A model generated the notes under the pieces. That model saw only the letters and a program-made list of their open reading frames with translations, made no database searches and had not been told where the DNA came from. Source: an uncultured Dehalococcoidia bacterium (lineage in GTDB: Bacteria; Chloroflexota; Dehalococcoidia; Lucifugimonadales; Lucifugimonadaceae). Taken from it: 33,098 nt of DNA. Position numbers and translations under genes: made by a program. Shown piece after piece: positions 1-8,704 of this stretch (position 1 is its first letter; the number at the start of each line of letters is the position of its first letter). The stretch covers positions 1 to 33,098 of the forward strand of contig CAJWWK010000024.1 in assembly GCA_913048295.1 (NCBI GenBank), read 5' to 3'.

Positions 1-891
1 ATTATTTTCATATGTTCCGGGGCCAGGATTGATGCCACCCCCGTTCTCATCATAGTTGGGAGACTCGTACACCTGGCCGGTCAGGAAACCGCCGTCCTGC
101 CAGAGAGCGAGGAAGCGTCCACCGAAACCAGCGCCAACGGTCGGCTGGAGAAGTCCACTTGAGACCGCGCCGCTGATCGTAATTTCACTCTCAATCGCGA
201 TCCCGTTCTTATCCAGAAGGTTGGCACGATATTCAGGGGAGAGATTCGGATCGAGGTAGAACTCGTACCCGAGGAAATATTCCTGAGACTCGGGGGAATA
301 ATCGATGGAGCTGATGATCTCCATGATTTTGGACAATTCGTAACTGGAGTACTCGGTCCTACCGGCATCCCCAGATTTCACCTTGATCGCCGTAACTGTA
401 TTGCTCCATCTGTCCTGCATCGAGCGTGTCTCTGCGGTGTAGTTGAACAAGGTTTTCAGCGTCTGGTGGTGTAGCTTGATTGCCCCGTTATTTAGAGGAG
501 CATTCCAGTGTTTACGACGCCCTAGTCGAATGTAGGCGAGAAACGCACCAATGGTTGACCTCTCGATCAGAGTTATGTCAGCGAATTCGTGCATCTCACA
601 CCAGAGAATGAACGGCTCCAACTTTTCGGTGTAGTACCTGAGTGTCTCGCTGGATACGAATGACGCTCGCTCAGCCATGAATTCCTTGTAGACAGTGTTC
701 GGATGATTGTGTCCGCCATCGGCCATTGGCGTGTTCAGCCATCGTCTTATGCGTCTCTTCAGGTCGCTGCTAGTTGGACGCTTATTGTTTAGGACCAGCG
801 ATAATAGGGTGGGGGACACGTCTAGTTGTTGAGCTAACTTACGAGTCGACAGTCCGAGCCTCAGCTGCCTTTTTGTGATTTCTTCGAGCAT
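1..891 (-). CDS. HTH / tyrosine-recombinase N-terminal protein joined to a beta-repeat-like segment (partial, runs off left edge)
   Basis: A leftward frame opens with ATG at 891-889 behind a GGAG site seven bases upstream and stays open to base 1 (297 codons, no stop). Residues 1-52 look like a Cro/XRE-type helix-turn-helix (RKLAQQLDVSPTLLSLVLNN). Residues about 60-165 resemble the SAM-like core-binding domain of tyrosine recombinases (YYTEKLEPFILWCEMHEF, TLKTLFNYTAETRSMQDRW). From about residue 195 the expected catalytic domain is missing. Instead there is sequence like secreted or RTX-type repeat proteins (ANLLDKNGIAIESEITISG, then FLALWQDGGFLTGQVYE). The frame crosses the junction without a stop. 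A 10-bp inverted repeat overlaps the SD and start. The gene diverges from tRNA-Arg, a common integration target. It could be a fusion, a recombinase gene inserted into a large repeat-protein gene, or an assembly join. Domain calls are by eye. Confidence 0.6.
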   Translation of the reverse strand, partial: MLEEITKRQLRLGLSTRKLAQQLDVSPTLLSLVLNNKRPTSSDLKRRIRRWLNTPMADGGHNHPNTVYKEFMAERASFVSSETLRYYTEKLEPFILWCEMHEFADITLIERSTIGAFLAYIRLGRRKHWNAPLNNGAIKLHHQTLKTLFNYTAETRSMQDRWSNTVTAIKVKSGDAGRTEYSSYELSKIMEIISSIDYSPESQEYFLGYEFYLDPNLSPEYRANLLDKNGIAIESEITISGAVSSGLLQPTVGAGFGGRFLALWQDGGFLTGQVYESPNYDENGGGINPGPGTYENN

Positions 892-922
892 GTAAACACT
901 CCGATGGTTACAAGTGTTTACA
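891..922. promoter_or_regulatory. Perfect 10-bp inverted repeat over the SD and start of the HTH/recombinase gene (likely operator)
   Basis: TGTAAACACT at 891-900 and AGTGTTTACA at 913-922 are exact reverse complements separated by 12 bases. The left arm includes the first base of the start codon, and the spacer contains the SD. The downstream protein starts with an HTH domain, so an autoregulatory operator is the simplest reading. A translation-blocking hairpin is also possible. The sequence is observed; the function is inferred. Confidence 0.5.
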
Positions 923-988
923 AAACCTCGATTTCTCACCAAGTTAGACAGGTAATAAATCTAGTATTTGAACTAGAATTCGACCATA

Positions 989-1064
989 GCCCCCGTAGCT
1001 CAGTTGGATAGAGCACCGGCCTCCGAAGCCGGGAGCGTGAGTTCGAGTCTCGCCGGGGGCGCCA
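989..1064 (+). tRNA. tRNA-Arg (CCG anticodon)
   Basis: A complete 76-nt cloverleaf with encoded CCA. The acceptor strands GCCCCCG (989-995) and CGGGGGC (1054-1060) pair fully. The anticodon stem CCGGC/GCCGG encloses loop CTCCGAA, giving anticodon CCG, which reads CGG arginine codons. The T-loop is TTCGAGT. Six T residues follow at 1065-1070 and probably end transcription. It lies about 100 bp from the divergent recombinase-like gene. The remaining sequence up to addB at 1270 shows no further gene. Confidence 0.95.
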
Positions 1065-1269
1065 TTTTTTCTGCCGCGGTCTCTGGCTATTCGGCGCCCG
1101 TTCCTATTAACCTGCGGATGAGCAAAGCAAGCCCACCTGCAGATCACATGAGAACACGTAGCAACTCCCGCAATTCCAGCGAAGACCGACGGCGGTTTTT
1201 TACCGCGACGCGCCCCCACCCTCGCGTCCTGACGTCACCCGCCTCCCCGCCAGGGAGGGAGGACAACCG

Positions 1270-4200
1270 ATGACCATCGTCCAAGAACTGCGAACGCTGA
1301 TCGACGACGTCAGGAAAATCCGTGGGTTCGAGCGGGTAACAGTCGTAACACCCACCAAGCAGGCATCGTTCTACCTGCGTCGTGCGCTCGCCAGGGGCGG
1401 TCTGTTCAACGTCGATTTCAAGCGACTGGAAGATGTCGCCGAACAACTGGCGGGCCGGGAGTTCAAAGAGCCGCTGTTGCACGACCTGCAGGCGTCGGAG
1501 TTCGTTTACGAGGCGGCCCGCGACCCGAATCTGGGAACGCGACTCGGTGGCACCGACGTGTCGCCCCAGTTACAGACCGCGCTGCATTCGACTTTCCGAG
1601 ATCTGGAACTGTTGGAACGAGGCCAGCTCGACAGGCTAAAGGCAGTGCAGCGTGAACTGGTTGACAGGTTCGACAGTTACATGAATCACGCGAGCCAGCA
1701 CCGGCGCGGCGCAGCGGTCGCCAAGCGGGCGGCGAAGATGGTCCGTGACGGGCAGGGGAGTGGATATACCAGCCCCGCGGTGAGCGGACTTGGCACTGTG
1801 CTTCTTGCAAAAGTCGCGCCGGTCGCCCCGGTTCAGCGACTGCTGTTCGATGCGCTTGCCAAACTGCAAGACTCGGCGATAGTCACGACTCCGGATCAAG
1901 CCTTTGATGACGTAATGGCTTCCGATGCGGCTGTTCCCGGAGCACAAAAAAGTTCGGGGTCATTCCGCCAGAAACTTGTCCCGGTGGGAGTCCCCGACGT
2001 AGCCGAAGAGGTGCGGAGCGTGGTACGGGAGATAGTCGACCTCGCTCGGTCTGACGCCAGAGGGAAGACGACAAATTTCGCGCGTATGGCCGTCGTTTTT
2101 GAAGATGACACCTATGCCACCAGAGTCAGCGAGGCTTTCGAACTGGCCGGCATACCCGTTTCAGGCCCCGATCGCACCGCGCTGGCCGATGCGCCTGAAG
2201 GGCAGTTCGTTACGGGCCTGCTGGATATTTTCGAGAACGATTTCACGCGACTCGACGTGACTGCCTGGTTCTCGACCGCGCCCGTGAGAAATCCGAGCGC
2301 TGACCGACCGGTGCCCGCGGCCAGGTGGGACGCGCTCTCCAGAACTGCTGGCGTAACTTTGTCGGTGCGGGACAGTTGGATTCCTAGACTCGATCAGTAT
2401 GCGGCCCACCGTATTGCACGGGCCGAGCGTTCCGACCGACTGGGTGAGGGCAGGTCAAACGAGATCGCAGCCGCAACATCGGATTCCGAATACGCACTCG
2501 CCCTGAAAGAGTTTGTCGAGACGTTCGCAAATCGCAGCCCCACTGCGGAGCAGGACAGTTGGCCGGGATTCGGAAGCTGGCTGCGGGCGATGACCAAGGA
2601 CTACCTGCTGGTCGTCGGGTCCAGTTCTACAGACTCCACAGCGGTTGAGAACCGACAGACCCGATTGACCACCCTTATTGAACGGCTGGAATCGCTGGAG
2701 ACTCCCGGAAAAGTCCCCGGCTTCAAACACTGCGCAGGTGTGCTCAGAGAACAGATGGGAAGACGTTCTGCTGGACTCCGGTCACTTGGTTCCGGGGTCT
2801 ACGTGGGCCCTATCTGGACCGCCGCGGGTTGCCCCTTCGACACAGTATTTATTCTCGGGATGACCGAAGGCAGGTATCCGACCGCGGGGATCTCCGATCC
2901 GCTCCTCCCAGACAATCTGAAACGTGAGATAGACGCCGCTGGCAGATATTTGCGGACGGTTGAGAGTTCTATCGAGGAGAGCAAGCAGTCGTTCACCTCG
3001 GTGATTTCAAGCGCAGAACGGGTCGTCATGTACTGGCCTCGCGGAGTCCCGGGTGTATCGAGGGAACTTGGACCGGCGAGATGGTTCCTGGAAGCGGCAA
3101 GGCAAGTTTCGGGCGAACCGTTACTACAGGCCGGTCAGCTCGTGAGTCCCGAGCAGTTGGAGCAGCCCGTCAGCGGTGTCGTTATCCACAATCGTGCCGG
3201 CTTGTCGACGCTTCCGATGGCGCAGGCCGGGGATCAACATGAGTTCGATGTGCTTGCCGCTCGAAGTTGGAATCGTGGGGGCAAAAACCCCGCGACCTTC
3301 CCCCTGTCAGCCATCGCTCCATCAATTACCGATTCAGTAGATTTTGAAACAAAACAGCAAAGTGAAACCTGGTCTGAATACGACGGCAAGATCGATCTCG
3401 GAGGTGCAGAGCCAGATCTGGGCGAGACGGTCGGATCGGCCACAGCATTCGAAACCTACGCCGCCTGCCCCTATCGCTATTTCCTGTCGAGGAAGCTGCA
3501 CGTTGAGCCGACCGAATCGCCGGAGCCTGAACTGGCCCTTGACGCCCTCACGTTCGGAACGTTGATACACGACGTACTCGAAAAATTCGCACTGTGGCGG
3601 ATGGGCCACGATGGAGCTCCACCAAATAAGCCTAATCAAGAATCGTGGCTTCAAGCTTCGGTCGCCAGTCACATCCAGGCCCTCAGGGAAGAGACCCCGG
3701 GCAGGGCCGAGGGGGTGTGGCGTATCGAACAGTCACGGGCATGGCTGATACTGCGGCGATGGCTGCGGCGTGAGCCGACCGTTGCATTGCGCTCCGAGAT
3801 GCACCAGGTAGAGGCGGAATACTCGTTCGGTAGCGACACGGGCAGACCCGCTGTCGAGGTGCGCACAACATCGGGAAAATCGGTCAAGTTCAGGGGCCAG
3901 GTCGACCGTGTCGACATATCTCACGACGGCAGCCGCGTAATCGTCTACGACTATAAATCTGGAAGTAACTCGGCCTACTCGAAACTCAAAGACGACCCGG
4001 TCAAGAGAGGCACGAAACTGCAGCTTCCGTTGTACTCGATGGCTGTGGCGGACAAGTATCCGAACGCAAGCGTGTCAGCTGCCTACTGGTTCGTCCGTGA
4101 ATCTGGTAGTGACGAACTACAACCCTCGCCTGAAAATTACGCAGGCGACAGGGCGGAATTGGCATTGAAAGAAGCCGTCGAGACGATTGTCGAAGGAATC

Positions 4201-4392
4201 GACAGCGGCGTGTTTCCAGCGCATCCTGGCGATCCCTCTGCGTGGGGCGGCGGCCCTCCTTCGTTCGAAAACTGCAAGTTTTGCGAGTACAACCGCATCT
4301 GCCCAAAAAGTAAGGCCAGGTTGTGGGAGTCAAAGAAAACTTCAAACCCGGTACTGGATAATTACCGAAGACTCGCGGAGGACGATCGATGA
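1270..4392 (+). CDS. addB: AddB-type subunit: inactive helicase fold with C-terminal PD-(D/E)XK nuclease and Fe-S cysteines
   Basis: A 1040-residue protein of the AddB/RecB-nuclease class, acting with the downstream helicase in double-strand-break end resection. The ATG follows a GGAGGGAGGA purine tract. The C-terminal nuclease is clear: an HxVL-type helix (FGTLIHDVLEKFA), the acidic motif VDRVD at residues 878-882, then D894-Y-K896, and LQLPLYSMAV. Four cysteines (C733, C1002, C1005, C1011) match the Fe-S arrangement that staples AddB-type nuclease domains. The middle has UvrD-like sequence (FILGMTEGRYPTAG). The N-terminus reads VVTPTKQASFYLRRAL where an active helicase would have a GKT/GKS P-loop, so ATP hydrolysis by this subunit is unlikely. 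It overlaps the next gene by four bases, indicating translational coupling. Partner-type assignment (AddB versus other RecB-nuclease families) is by eye. Confidence 0.85.
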   Translation: MTIVQELRTLIDDVRKIRGFERVTVVTPTKQASFYLRRALARGGLFNVDFKRLEDVAEQLAGREFKEPLLHDLQASEFVYEAARDPNLGTRLGGTDVSPQLQTALHSTFRDLELLERGQLDRLKAVQRELVDRFDSYMNHASQHRRGAAVAKRAAKMVRDGQGSGYTSPAVSGLGTVLLAKVAPVAPVQRLLFDALAKLQDSAIVTTPDQAFDDVMASDAAVPGAQKSSGSFRQKLVPVGVPDVAEEVRSVVREIVDLARSDARGKTTNFARMAVVFEDDTYATRVSEAFELAGIPVSGPDRTALADAPEGQFVTGLLDIFENDFTRLDVTAWFSTAPVRNPSADRPVPAARWDALSRTAGVTLSVRDSWIPRLDQYAAHRIARAERSDRLGEGRSNEIAAATSDSEYALALKEFVETFANRSPTAEQDSWPGFGSWLRAMTKDYLLVVGSSSTDSTAVENRQTRLTTLIERLESLETPGKVPGFKHCAGVLREQMGRRSAGLRSLGSGVYVGPIWTAAGCPFDTVFILGMTEGRYPTAGISDPLLPDNLKREIDAAGRYLRTVESSIEESKQSFTSVISSAERVVMYWPRGVPGVSRELGPARWFLEAARQVSGEPLLQAGQLVSPEQLEQPVSGVVIHNRAGLSTLPMAQAGDQHEFDVLAARSWNRGGKNPATFPLSAIAPSITDSVDFETKQQSETWSEYDGKIDLGGAEPDLGETVGSATAFETYAACPYRYFLSRKLHVEPTESPEPELALDALTFGTLIHDVLEKFALWRMGHDGAPPNKPNQESWLQASVASHIQALREETPGRAEGVWRIEQSRAWLILRRWLRREPTVALRSEMHQVEAEYSFGSDTGRPAVEVRTTSGKSVKFRGQVDRVDISHDGSRVIVYDYKSGSNSAYSKLKDDPVKRGTKLQLPLYSMAVADKYPNASVSAAYWFVRESGSDELQPSPENYAGDRAELALKEAVETIVEGIDSGVFPAHPGDPSAWGGGPPSFENCKFCEYNRICPKSKARLWESKKTSNPVLDNYRRLAEDDR

Positions 4393-7300
4393 ACGATTCT
4401 CCCCGCGATCGAATAGTTGGAACAACCGCTGATTCACTTGGCGCAACGATTTACGCTGGAGCCGGTGCCGGAACGGGAAAGACCCAGGCGCTGGTCGAAC
4501 GGATCGCCAACCTCGTCACCTTTGGTGGTGTGAAACCCGAGAACATTGCGGCGATTACTTTCACGGTGGCGGCAGCGTCGGAGCTTCGCCAGCGAGTACG
4601 CCAGCAGCTGGAAGAGAGACTCGAAGCAGCCAGAACTGGTGTTGATACCGACGCTTCCCAGGCCCTGTCGTCTGCACTTTCATCGCTCGATTCCGCGTTC
4701 ATTGGGACTATCCATAGCTTCGCCCAGAGTCTGCTCCGGGAACGTCCGCTCGACGTAGGTCTGCCACCGGTATTTGAACTGGTAGATGCGGTACAACAGG
4801 AGTCGCGGTTCGACGAGGCATGGGACCACTGGCTCGATGACGCACTTGCCGACCCAATATTCGAGGGGGCAATCCTTAACGCACAGCGATTGGGCCTTGG
4901 AACTCCTCTTACGGCTCTCCGAAATCTTGCTGCCGAGATGCATGCAAACTACGATCTCGTGGCGAGAATCGGCGTCCTGAATCGTCCGGCAAAATCGATC
5001 GGCGCGCGTGCGTCTCTCGAGTCGATACGTTCCGACCTGGCTGTTGCAACCGGTCTTCGAGATTATTGCACCGATGCTGACGACCTCATGTTCATTCAGT
5101 TGGATTCACAGGCTGCCCCGGCCGTGTCATGGATCGACGAGGCACTTGAACTCGATAACGACGACGAGATGATCTTCGTCCTGACCCAGTTGCCGAAATT
5201 CATCGCGACTCGTGGCGCAAAAAGCAACTGGAACCCCCTGCCAAACGGCGACAGCAGTCTCGACGAGGTCAGATCGCTCCTGAAAGCCATCCAGAAATCC
5301 ATCGATTCGGGTCGACAGGCGCTTGGCGAAGCGACCGTAATTCCCTTGGTCAATGCAGTTGCAAGAATGGTTCTTACATACGCCGATACCCGTCGTGCCG
5401 AGGGGCTTTTAGAGTTTCAGGATCTACTTGTTCTTTCATGTGAACTGCTGGACGAAAACGATGATGCAAGAGAGTATTTCCAGTCCCGATACACCCATGT
5501 CCTGATCGATGAGTTTCAGGACACCGACCCGCTCCAACTCAAACTGGCAAGGCTTCTCACCGATCGTTCCGGTTCGGGCAAGCCAACCGATGGCGCATTA
5601 TTTGTTGTTGGCGACGGTAAGCAGTCGATTTACCGCTTCCGAAGGGCCGACCTGACGCAACTCCAGGCCCTGGTCGATTCGCTCGGCGCCGAACGACTAT
5701 CGCTCACCTCAAATTTCCGTTCCACTCCGGCGATCCTCGACTGGGTTAACGCAGTATTCGATCCATGGATGAACGGACCGGCGGGCTCGGATAGAGATCC
5801 GCTGCAGGCCGAGTATGTGCCCCTCGAGCCGGCGCGCGCGGACGATGGCCACACAGAGATTCCGCGGGTGATGATCGCCGGCGGGTTTGCCGATGGAAAC
5901 GTGGACGTGGCACGCGAGTCGGAAGCCGAAGACATTGCCCGCCTTGCAGATACTGTCGGTGCAGGTGGATGGCCACTTTCCGATCACCGCGACAAGGTTT
6001 ACCGCTCACGTTACCGCGATCTGTGTGTACTTATGCCACGACGAACCTCGCTACCGGCTCTCGAAGAAGCCTTTATAAGGCGCGGCATTCCGTACGTGCT
6101 GGAAGGCCAGGCTCCAATATTCGAATCCCAGACTTTCAATGTGCTGAGCAACAGCCTTGCCGCGATCGATGACCCCACCGATCAGGTGGCGATCGTGGCC
6201 GCACTGAAATCGATTGCATGGGGTTGTTCGGACCAGGATCTATACGAGTGGACCAGGCTGGGTCACCAGTTTGAATATGCGCGCCATCGCGTCGACGTAG
6301 AAGACTTCCCCGAAGGCACCGGTGCCCGCAGAGTTGCCAAAGCTCTGGCGGGCATCTCGGAATTTCACGACCGTCGCCAGGAGCGATCCACCCCTTACCT
6401 GGTCGAACAGCTGATTCGATCTCGCCGATTGCGTGAAGTGGCCGCACTAATGGAAACGTCCGGCAGCGGTGAGCGCCTGATGGACATGTTCATTGAGATG
6501 TCGAGGACCCTGCAACGTTCAGGCACAGGGTCGCTACGTGAACTTGTACGCTGGCTGTCCGGCCAGGCGAAGGCAAACGTGAGGGCTGCCGAGGGCGCAC
6601 TCGCAAACAGTGAAGTGAACGCCGTCAGAGTGATGACGATTCACGCAGCTAAAGGCCTCGAATTTCCGATTGTGGCCCTGGTGGGCCTTCAGGGCCAGAG
6701 GTCGGCGCGCACGGACAATTCGATTATCACGGAACAAAACGGGAAGCCTGTTCTTGCTGTGCAAATCGGCGCACAGGGACTGGGGCTCGCGACCTCCGAC
6801 TACGATGTGGTGGACGCCGCGGACAGGCAGGCCGATGCAGCTGAGCTCGTTCGTCTTGCATACGTGGGCGCTACAAGGGCGCGCGAACACCTGGTCGTCA
6901 GTGTCCATCGCACTACCCGGGCCAAAAATACGCTGGCAGGCAAGATCAGCGAATTCGCCGAGCTGAACGATGAACTGTGGGAGCCGTTTGCCGTCGAAAG
7001 CCCCGCACGGGGGGCTAATGCCAGCACCGCCGGTCCTGAAAGCCCCGCCCCTGGAACCCCCTCGGTAGACGATCGTGAACAGTGGCTACGCGAGACATCC
7101 GAAGTTGTCGCATCGGCCACAAAACGCGGGTACGTGGTTCCGTCTCAACTCGCCGACCATGGCATGTTCGTGGTCCAAAAACCCGAGGACAATGCTGAAT
7201 CGACCGAGTGGAATGCCGCCCGTCGGGGTCGTGGGGGAACCGAACTGGGTTCGGCAGTACACGCGGTGCTCCAGGACGTTGATTTCAGCGATTTAGCGAC

Positions 7301-7778
7301 CCTCGACGAGCTTGTGCATTTGACCGCCGACGCATACTCGATGCCTGGAGAAAAAGAGAACATTACTCGGCTGGTCCGCAACGTTCTGGAAAGCCCGGTC
7401 GTTGCGGGCGCAACCGGCGAGAACAGCTGGCGAGAGGCATGGGTAGCAGCCGAGATTGCGGATGGGCTCGAGGTCGAAGGGTATATCGACCTGATCGTTC
7501 AGAATTCCGATGGCACGGTCACCATTATCGACTACAAGACCGACCGGGTTTCGGGGGAATCACTGATCCAGCGGGCGAAAGGCTACGAACCGCAATTGGC
7601 CGGATACGCGCTCGTTGTTGAACAACTAGGCCTGCCCGGGATGCCGAACATGAAGGTTAGAGATGCTGTGCTGGTGTTCGCCGATGGAGGACCCGATGGC
7701 CGGGCATACGAGCACCGTATCGGCGACCTTGAGGCCGCAAAAGCCGCGGCCATCGAAAAGATTCGCAAGCTAGTTTGA
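4389..7778 (+). CDS. addA: AddA-type UvrD/RecB superfamily 1 helicase-nuclease
   Basis: A 1129-residue ATP-dependent 3'-5' DNA helicase with a C-terminal nuclease; with the preceding protein it would form the AddAB complex that processes DNA ends for RecA. Visible helicase motifs: Walker A GAGTGKT at 26-32, IHSFAQSLLRERP (motif Ia/Ib region), DEFQD at 374-378 (Walker B), GDGKQSIYRFRRAD, TSNFRST, VMTIHAAKGLEFP (motif V) and YVGATRARE starting at 825 (motif VI). The C-terminus has a RecB-type nuclease: GSAVHAVLQ, GYID with D1034, D1048-Y-K1050 and YEPQLAGYALV. It starts inside the addB stop (ATGA overlap). Length is close to but slightly under typical AddA. No chi-recognition inference is possible from sequence. 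No third gene follows on this strand within 120 bp. Confidence 0.92.
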   Translation: MNDSPRDRIVGTTADSLGATIYAGAGAGTGKTQALVERIANLVTFGGVKPENIAAITFTVAAASELRQRVRQQLEERLEAARTGVDTDASQALSSALSSLDSAFIGTIHSFAQSLLRERPLDVGLPPVFELVDAVQQESRFDEAWDHWLDDALADPIFEGAILNAQRLGLGTPLTALRNLAAEMHANYDLVARIGVLNRPAKSIGARASLESIRSDLAVATGLRDYCTDADDLMFIQLDSQAAPAVSWIDEALELDNDDEMIFVLTQLPKFIATRGAKSNWNPLPNGDSSLDEVRSLLKAIQKSIDSGRQALGEATVIPLVNAVARMVLTYADTRRAEGLLEFQDLLVLSCELLDENDDAREYFQSRYTHVLIDEFQDTDPLQLKLARLLTDRSGSGKPTDGALFVVGDGKQSIYRFRRADLTQLQALVDSLGAERLSLTSNFRSTPAILDWVNAVFDPWMNGPAGSDRDPLQAEYVPLEPARADDGHTEIPRVMIAGGFADGNVDVARESEAEDIARLADTVGAGGWPLSDHRDKVYRSRYRDLCVLMPRRTSLPALEEAFIRRGIPYVLEGQAPIFESQTFNVLSNSLAAIDDPTDQVAIVAALKSIAWGCSDQDLYEWTRLGHQFEYARHRVDVEDFPEGTGARRVAKALAGISEFHDRRQERSTPYLVEQLIRSRRLREVAALMETSGSGERLMDMFIEMSRTLQRSGTGSLRELVRWLSGQAKANVRAAEGALANSEVNAVRVMTIHAAKGLEFPIVALVGLQGQRSARTDNSIITEQNGKPVLAVQIGAQGLGLATSDYDVVDAADRQADAAELVRLAYVGATRAREHLVVSVHRTTRAKNTLAGKISEFAELNDELWEPFAVESPARGANASTAGPESPAPGTPSVDDREQWLRETSEVVASATKRGYVVPSQLADHGMFVVQKPEDNAESTEWNAARRGRGGTELGSAVHAVLQDVDFSDLATLDELVHLTADAYSMPGEKENITRLVRNVLESPVVAGATGENSWREAWVAAEIADGLEVEGYIDLIVQNSDGTVTIIDYKTDRVSGESLIQRAKGYEPQLAGYALVVEQLGLPGMPNMKVRDAVLVFADGGPDGRAYEHRIGDLEAAKAAAIEKIRKLV

Positions 7779-7823
7779 TAGCACGCGTGTCTCGCGCTAT
7801 CTTGACGGGTGTGGGGGTATCAA

Positions 7824-7843
7824 AACCCGACCCGCAACGGGTT
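7824..7843. other. Small hairpin in the addA-SDR gap
   Basis: AACCCG (7824-7829) and CGGGTT (7838-7843) pair perfectly around an 8-base loop. No T-run follows on either strand, so it is not a standard intrinsic terminator. It lies 57 bp upstream of the SDR start, so it could sit in that gene's leader. Confidence 0.3.
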
Positions 7844-7899
7844 CCCCGCGCTAAGATCGGCACCTGAATATTTCTTAGCCGCAAAGATGGAGATCATTA

Positions 7900-8688
7900 A
7901 TGGGACTGCTCGATGGAAAAAAAGCTCTGATAACGGGAGCACGAAAAGGCATCGGACGGGGCATCGCGCTGACACTCGCAAATGAAGGCGCTGACGTGGG
8001 AGTCAATGACATCGTGGACGACGAGGTATCGCAAAGAGCGGCCGAACTCATCTCAAAACGGGGCGTAAAAGGCACCTTTCACGCGGGCGACGTGAGCAGC
8101 GTTTCGGGGATCAACGTGGTGATCGATTCGTTTCTCGAAGAACACGGGCAGATCGACATACTGGTGAATAACGCAATTTTCCCCGACCAGTCCCGCCCGC
8201 TTTTCGATACCGACGAAGCCTACTGGGACCGGATGATGAACCTCTCTTTGAAGGGCTACTTCTTCGGCTCCCAGCGTGCTGCGAAAGAGATGATCGCCCA
8301 GGGCACCGGTGGCCGCATCGTTTGTCTTGCGAGCGTCCACGCCTATGTCGCCATCGAGAAATGGACCGCGTATGGAACGGCGAAAGCTGCGTTGCGTCGG
8401 ATGGTCAAAGGACTGGCCGTCGACCTGTCAGGTCACAACATCACGGCCAACTGCATCGCGCCCGGAGCCATATCCAACAAACTCCCCGAGGGGGATGACG
8501 ATGTGATCGACGGCCCGCCGCACAACCCGGCACTGCTCGGAGCCCACGTTCCGGCTGCCAGGGGCGGACTGCCGAGTGATATTGCCAACGCCGTGCTTTA
8601 CCTGGCATCGGACCTCGGCCAGTACGTCAACGGCGAGACAATTCTGGTCGACGGTGGCATGATCGCCGCAAAGAAGATGACCGACTAG
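7900..8688 (+). CDS. Short-chain dehydrogenase/reductase (SDR), first of a tandem pair
   Basis: A 262-residue classical SDR, a cytoplasmic NAD(P)-dependent oxidoreductase. The Rossmann motif TGARKGIG is at residues 12-19, followed by NNAIF in the NNAG position, and the catalytic S145-Y158-x3-K162 set is intact. The end SDLGQYVNGETILVDGG is the usual SDR C-terminal signature. ATG at 7900 follows GGAG with seven-base spacing. It is followed after 16 bp by a clear paralogue with the same motif order, suggesting tandem duplication. It probably oxidises or reduces a sugar, sugar acid or hydroxy acid given its neighbours, but the substrate cannot be determined. FabG-like proteins look similar; the catabolic context argues against a dedicated fatty-acid role. 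Confidence 0.9.
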   Translation: MGLLDGKKALITGARKGIGRGIALTLANEGADVGVNDIVDDEVSQRAAELISKRGVKGTFHAGDVSSVSGINVVIDSFLEEHGQIDILVNNAIFPDQSRPLFDTDEAYWDRMMNLSLKGYFFGSQRAAKEMIAQGTGGRIVCLASVHAYVAIEKWTAYGTAKAALRRMVKGLAVDLSGHNITANCIAPGAISNKLPEGDDDVIDGPPHNPALLGAHVPAARGGLPSDIANAVLYLASDLGQYVNGETILVDGGMIAAKKMTD

Positions 8689-8704
8689 AACGAGAGCAAG
8701 TTCC

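Noticed and set aside
944..1219. Minus-strand open frame reading GETRTHAPGFGGRC
   Set aside because: This peptide is the antisense translation of tRNA-Arg, a well-known spurious ORF type.
7777..7801. GATAGC/GCTATC hairpin as the addA terminator
   Set aside because: Six pairs with a mismatched interior and no U-tract; it starts inside the stop codon, so evidence for termination is too weak.
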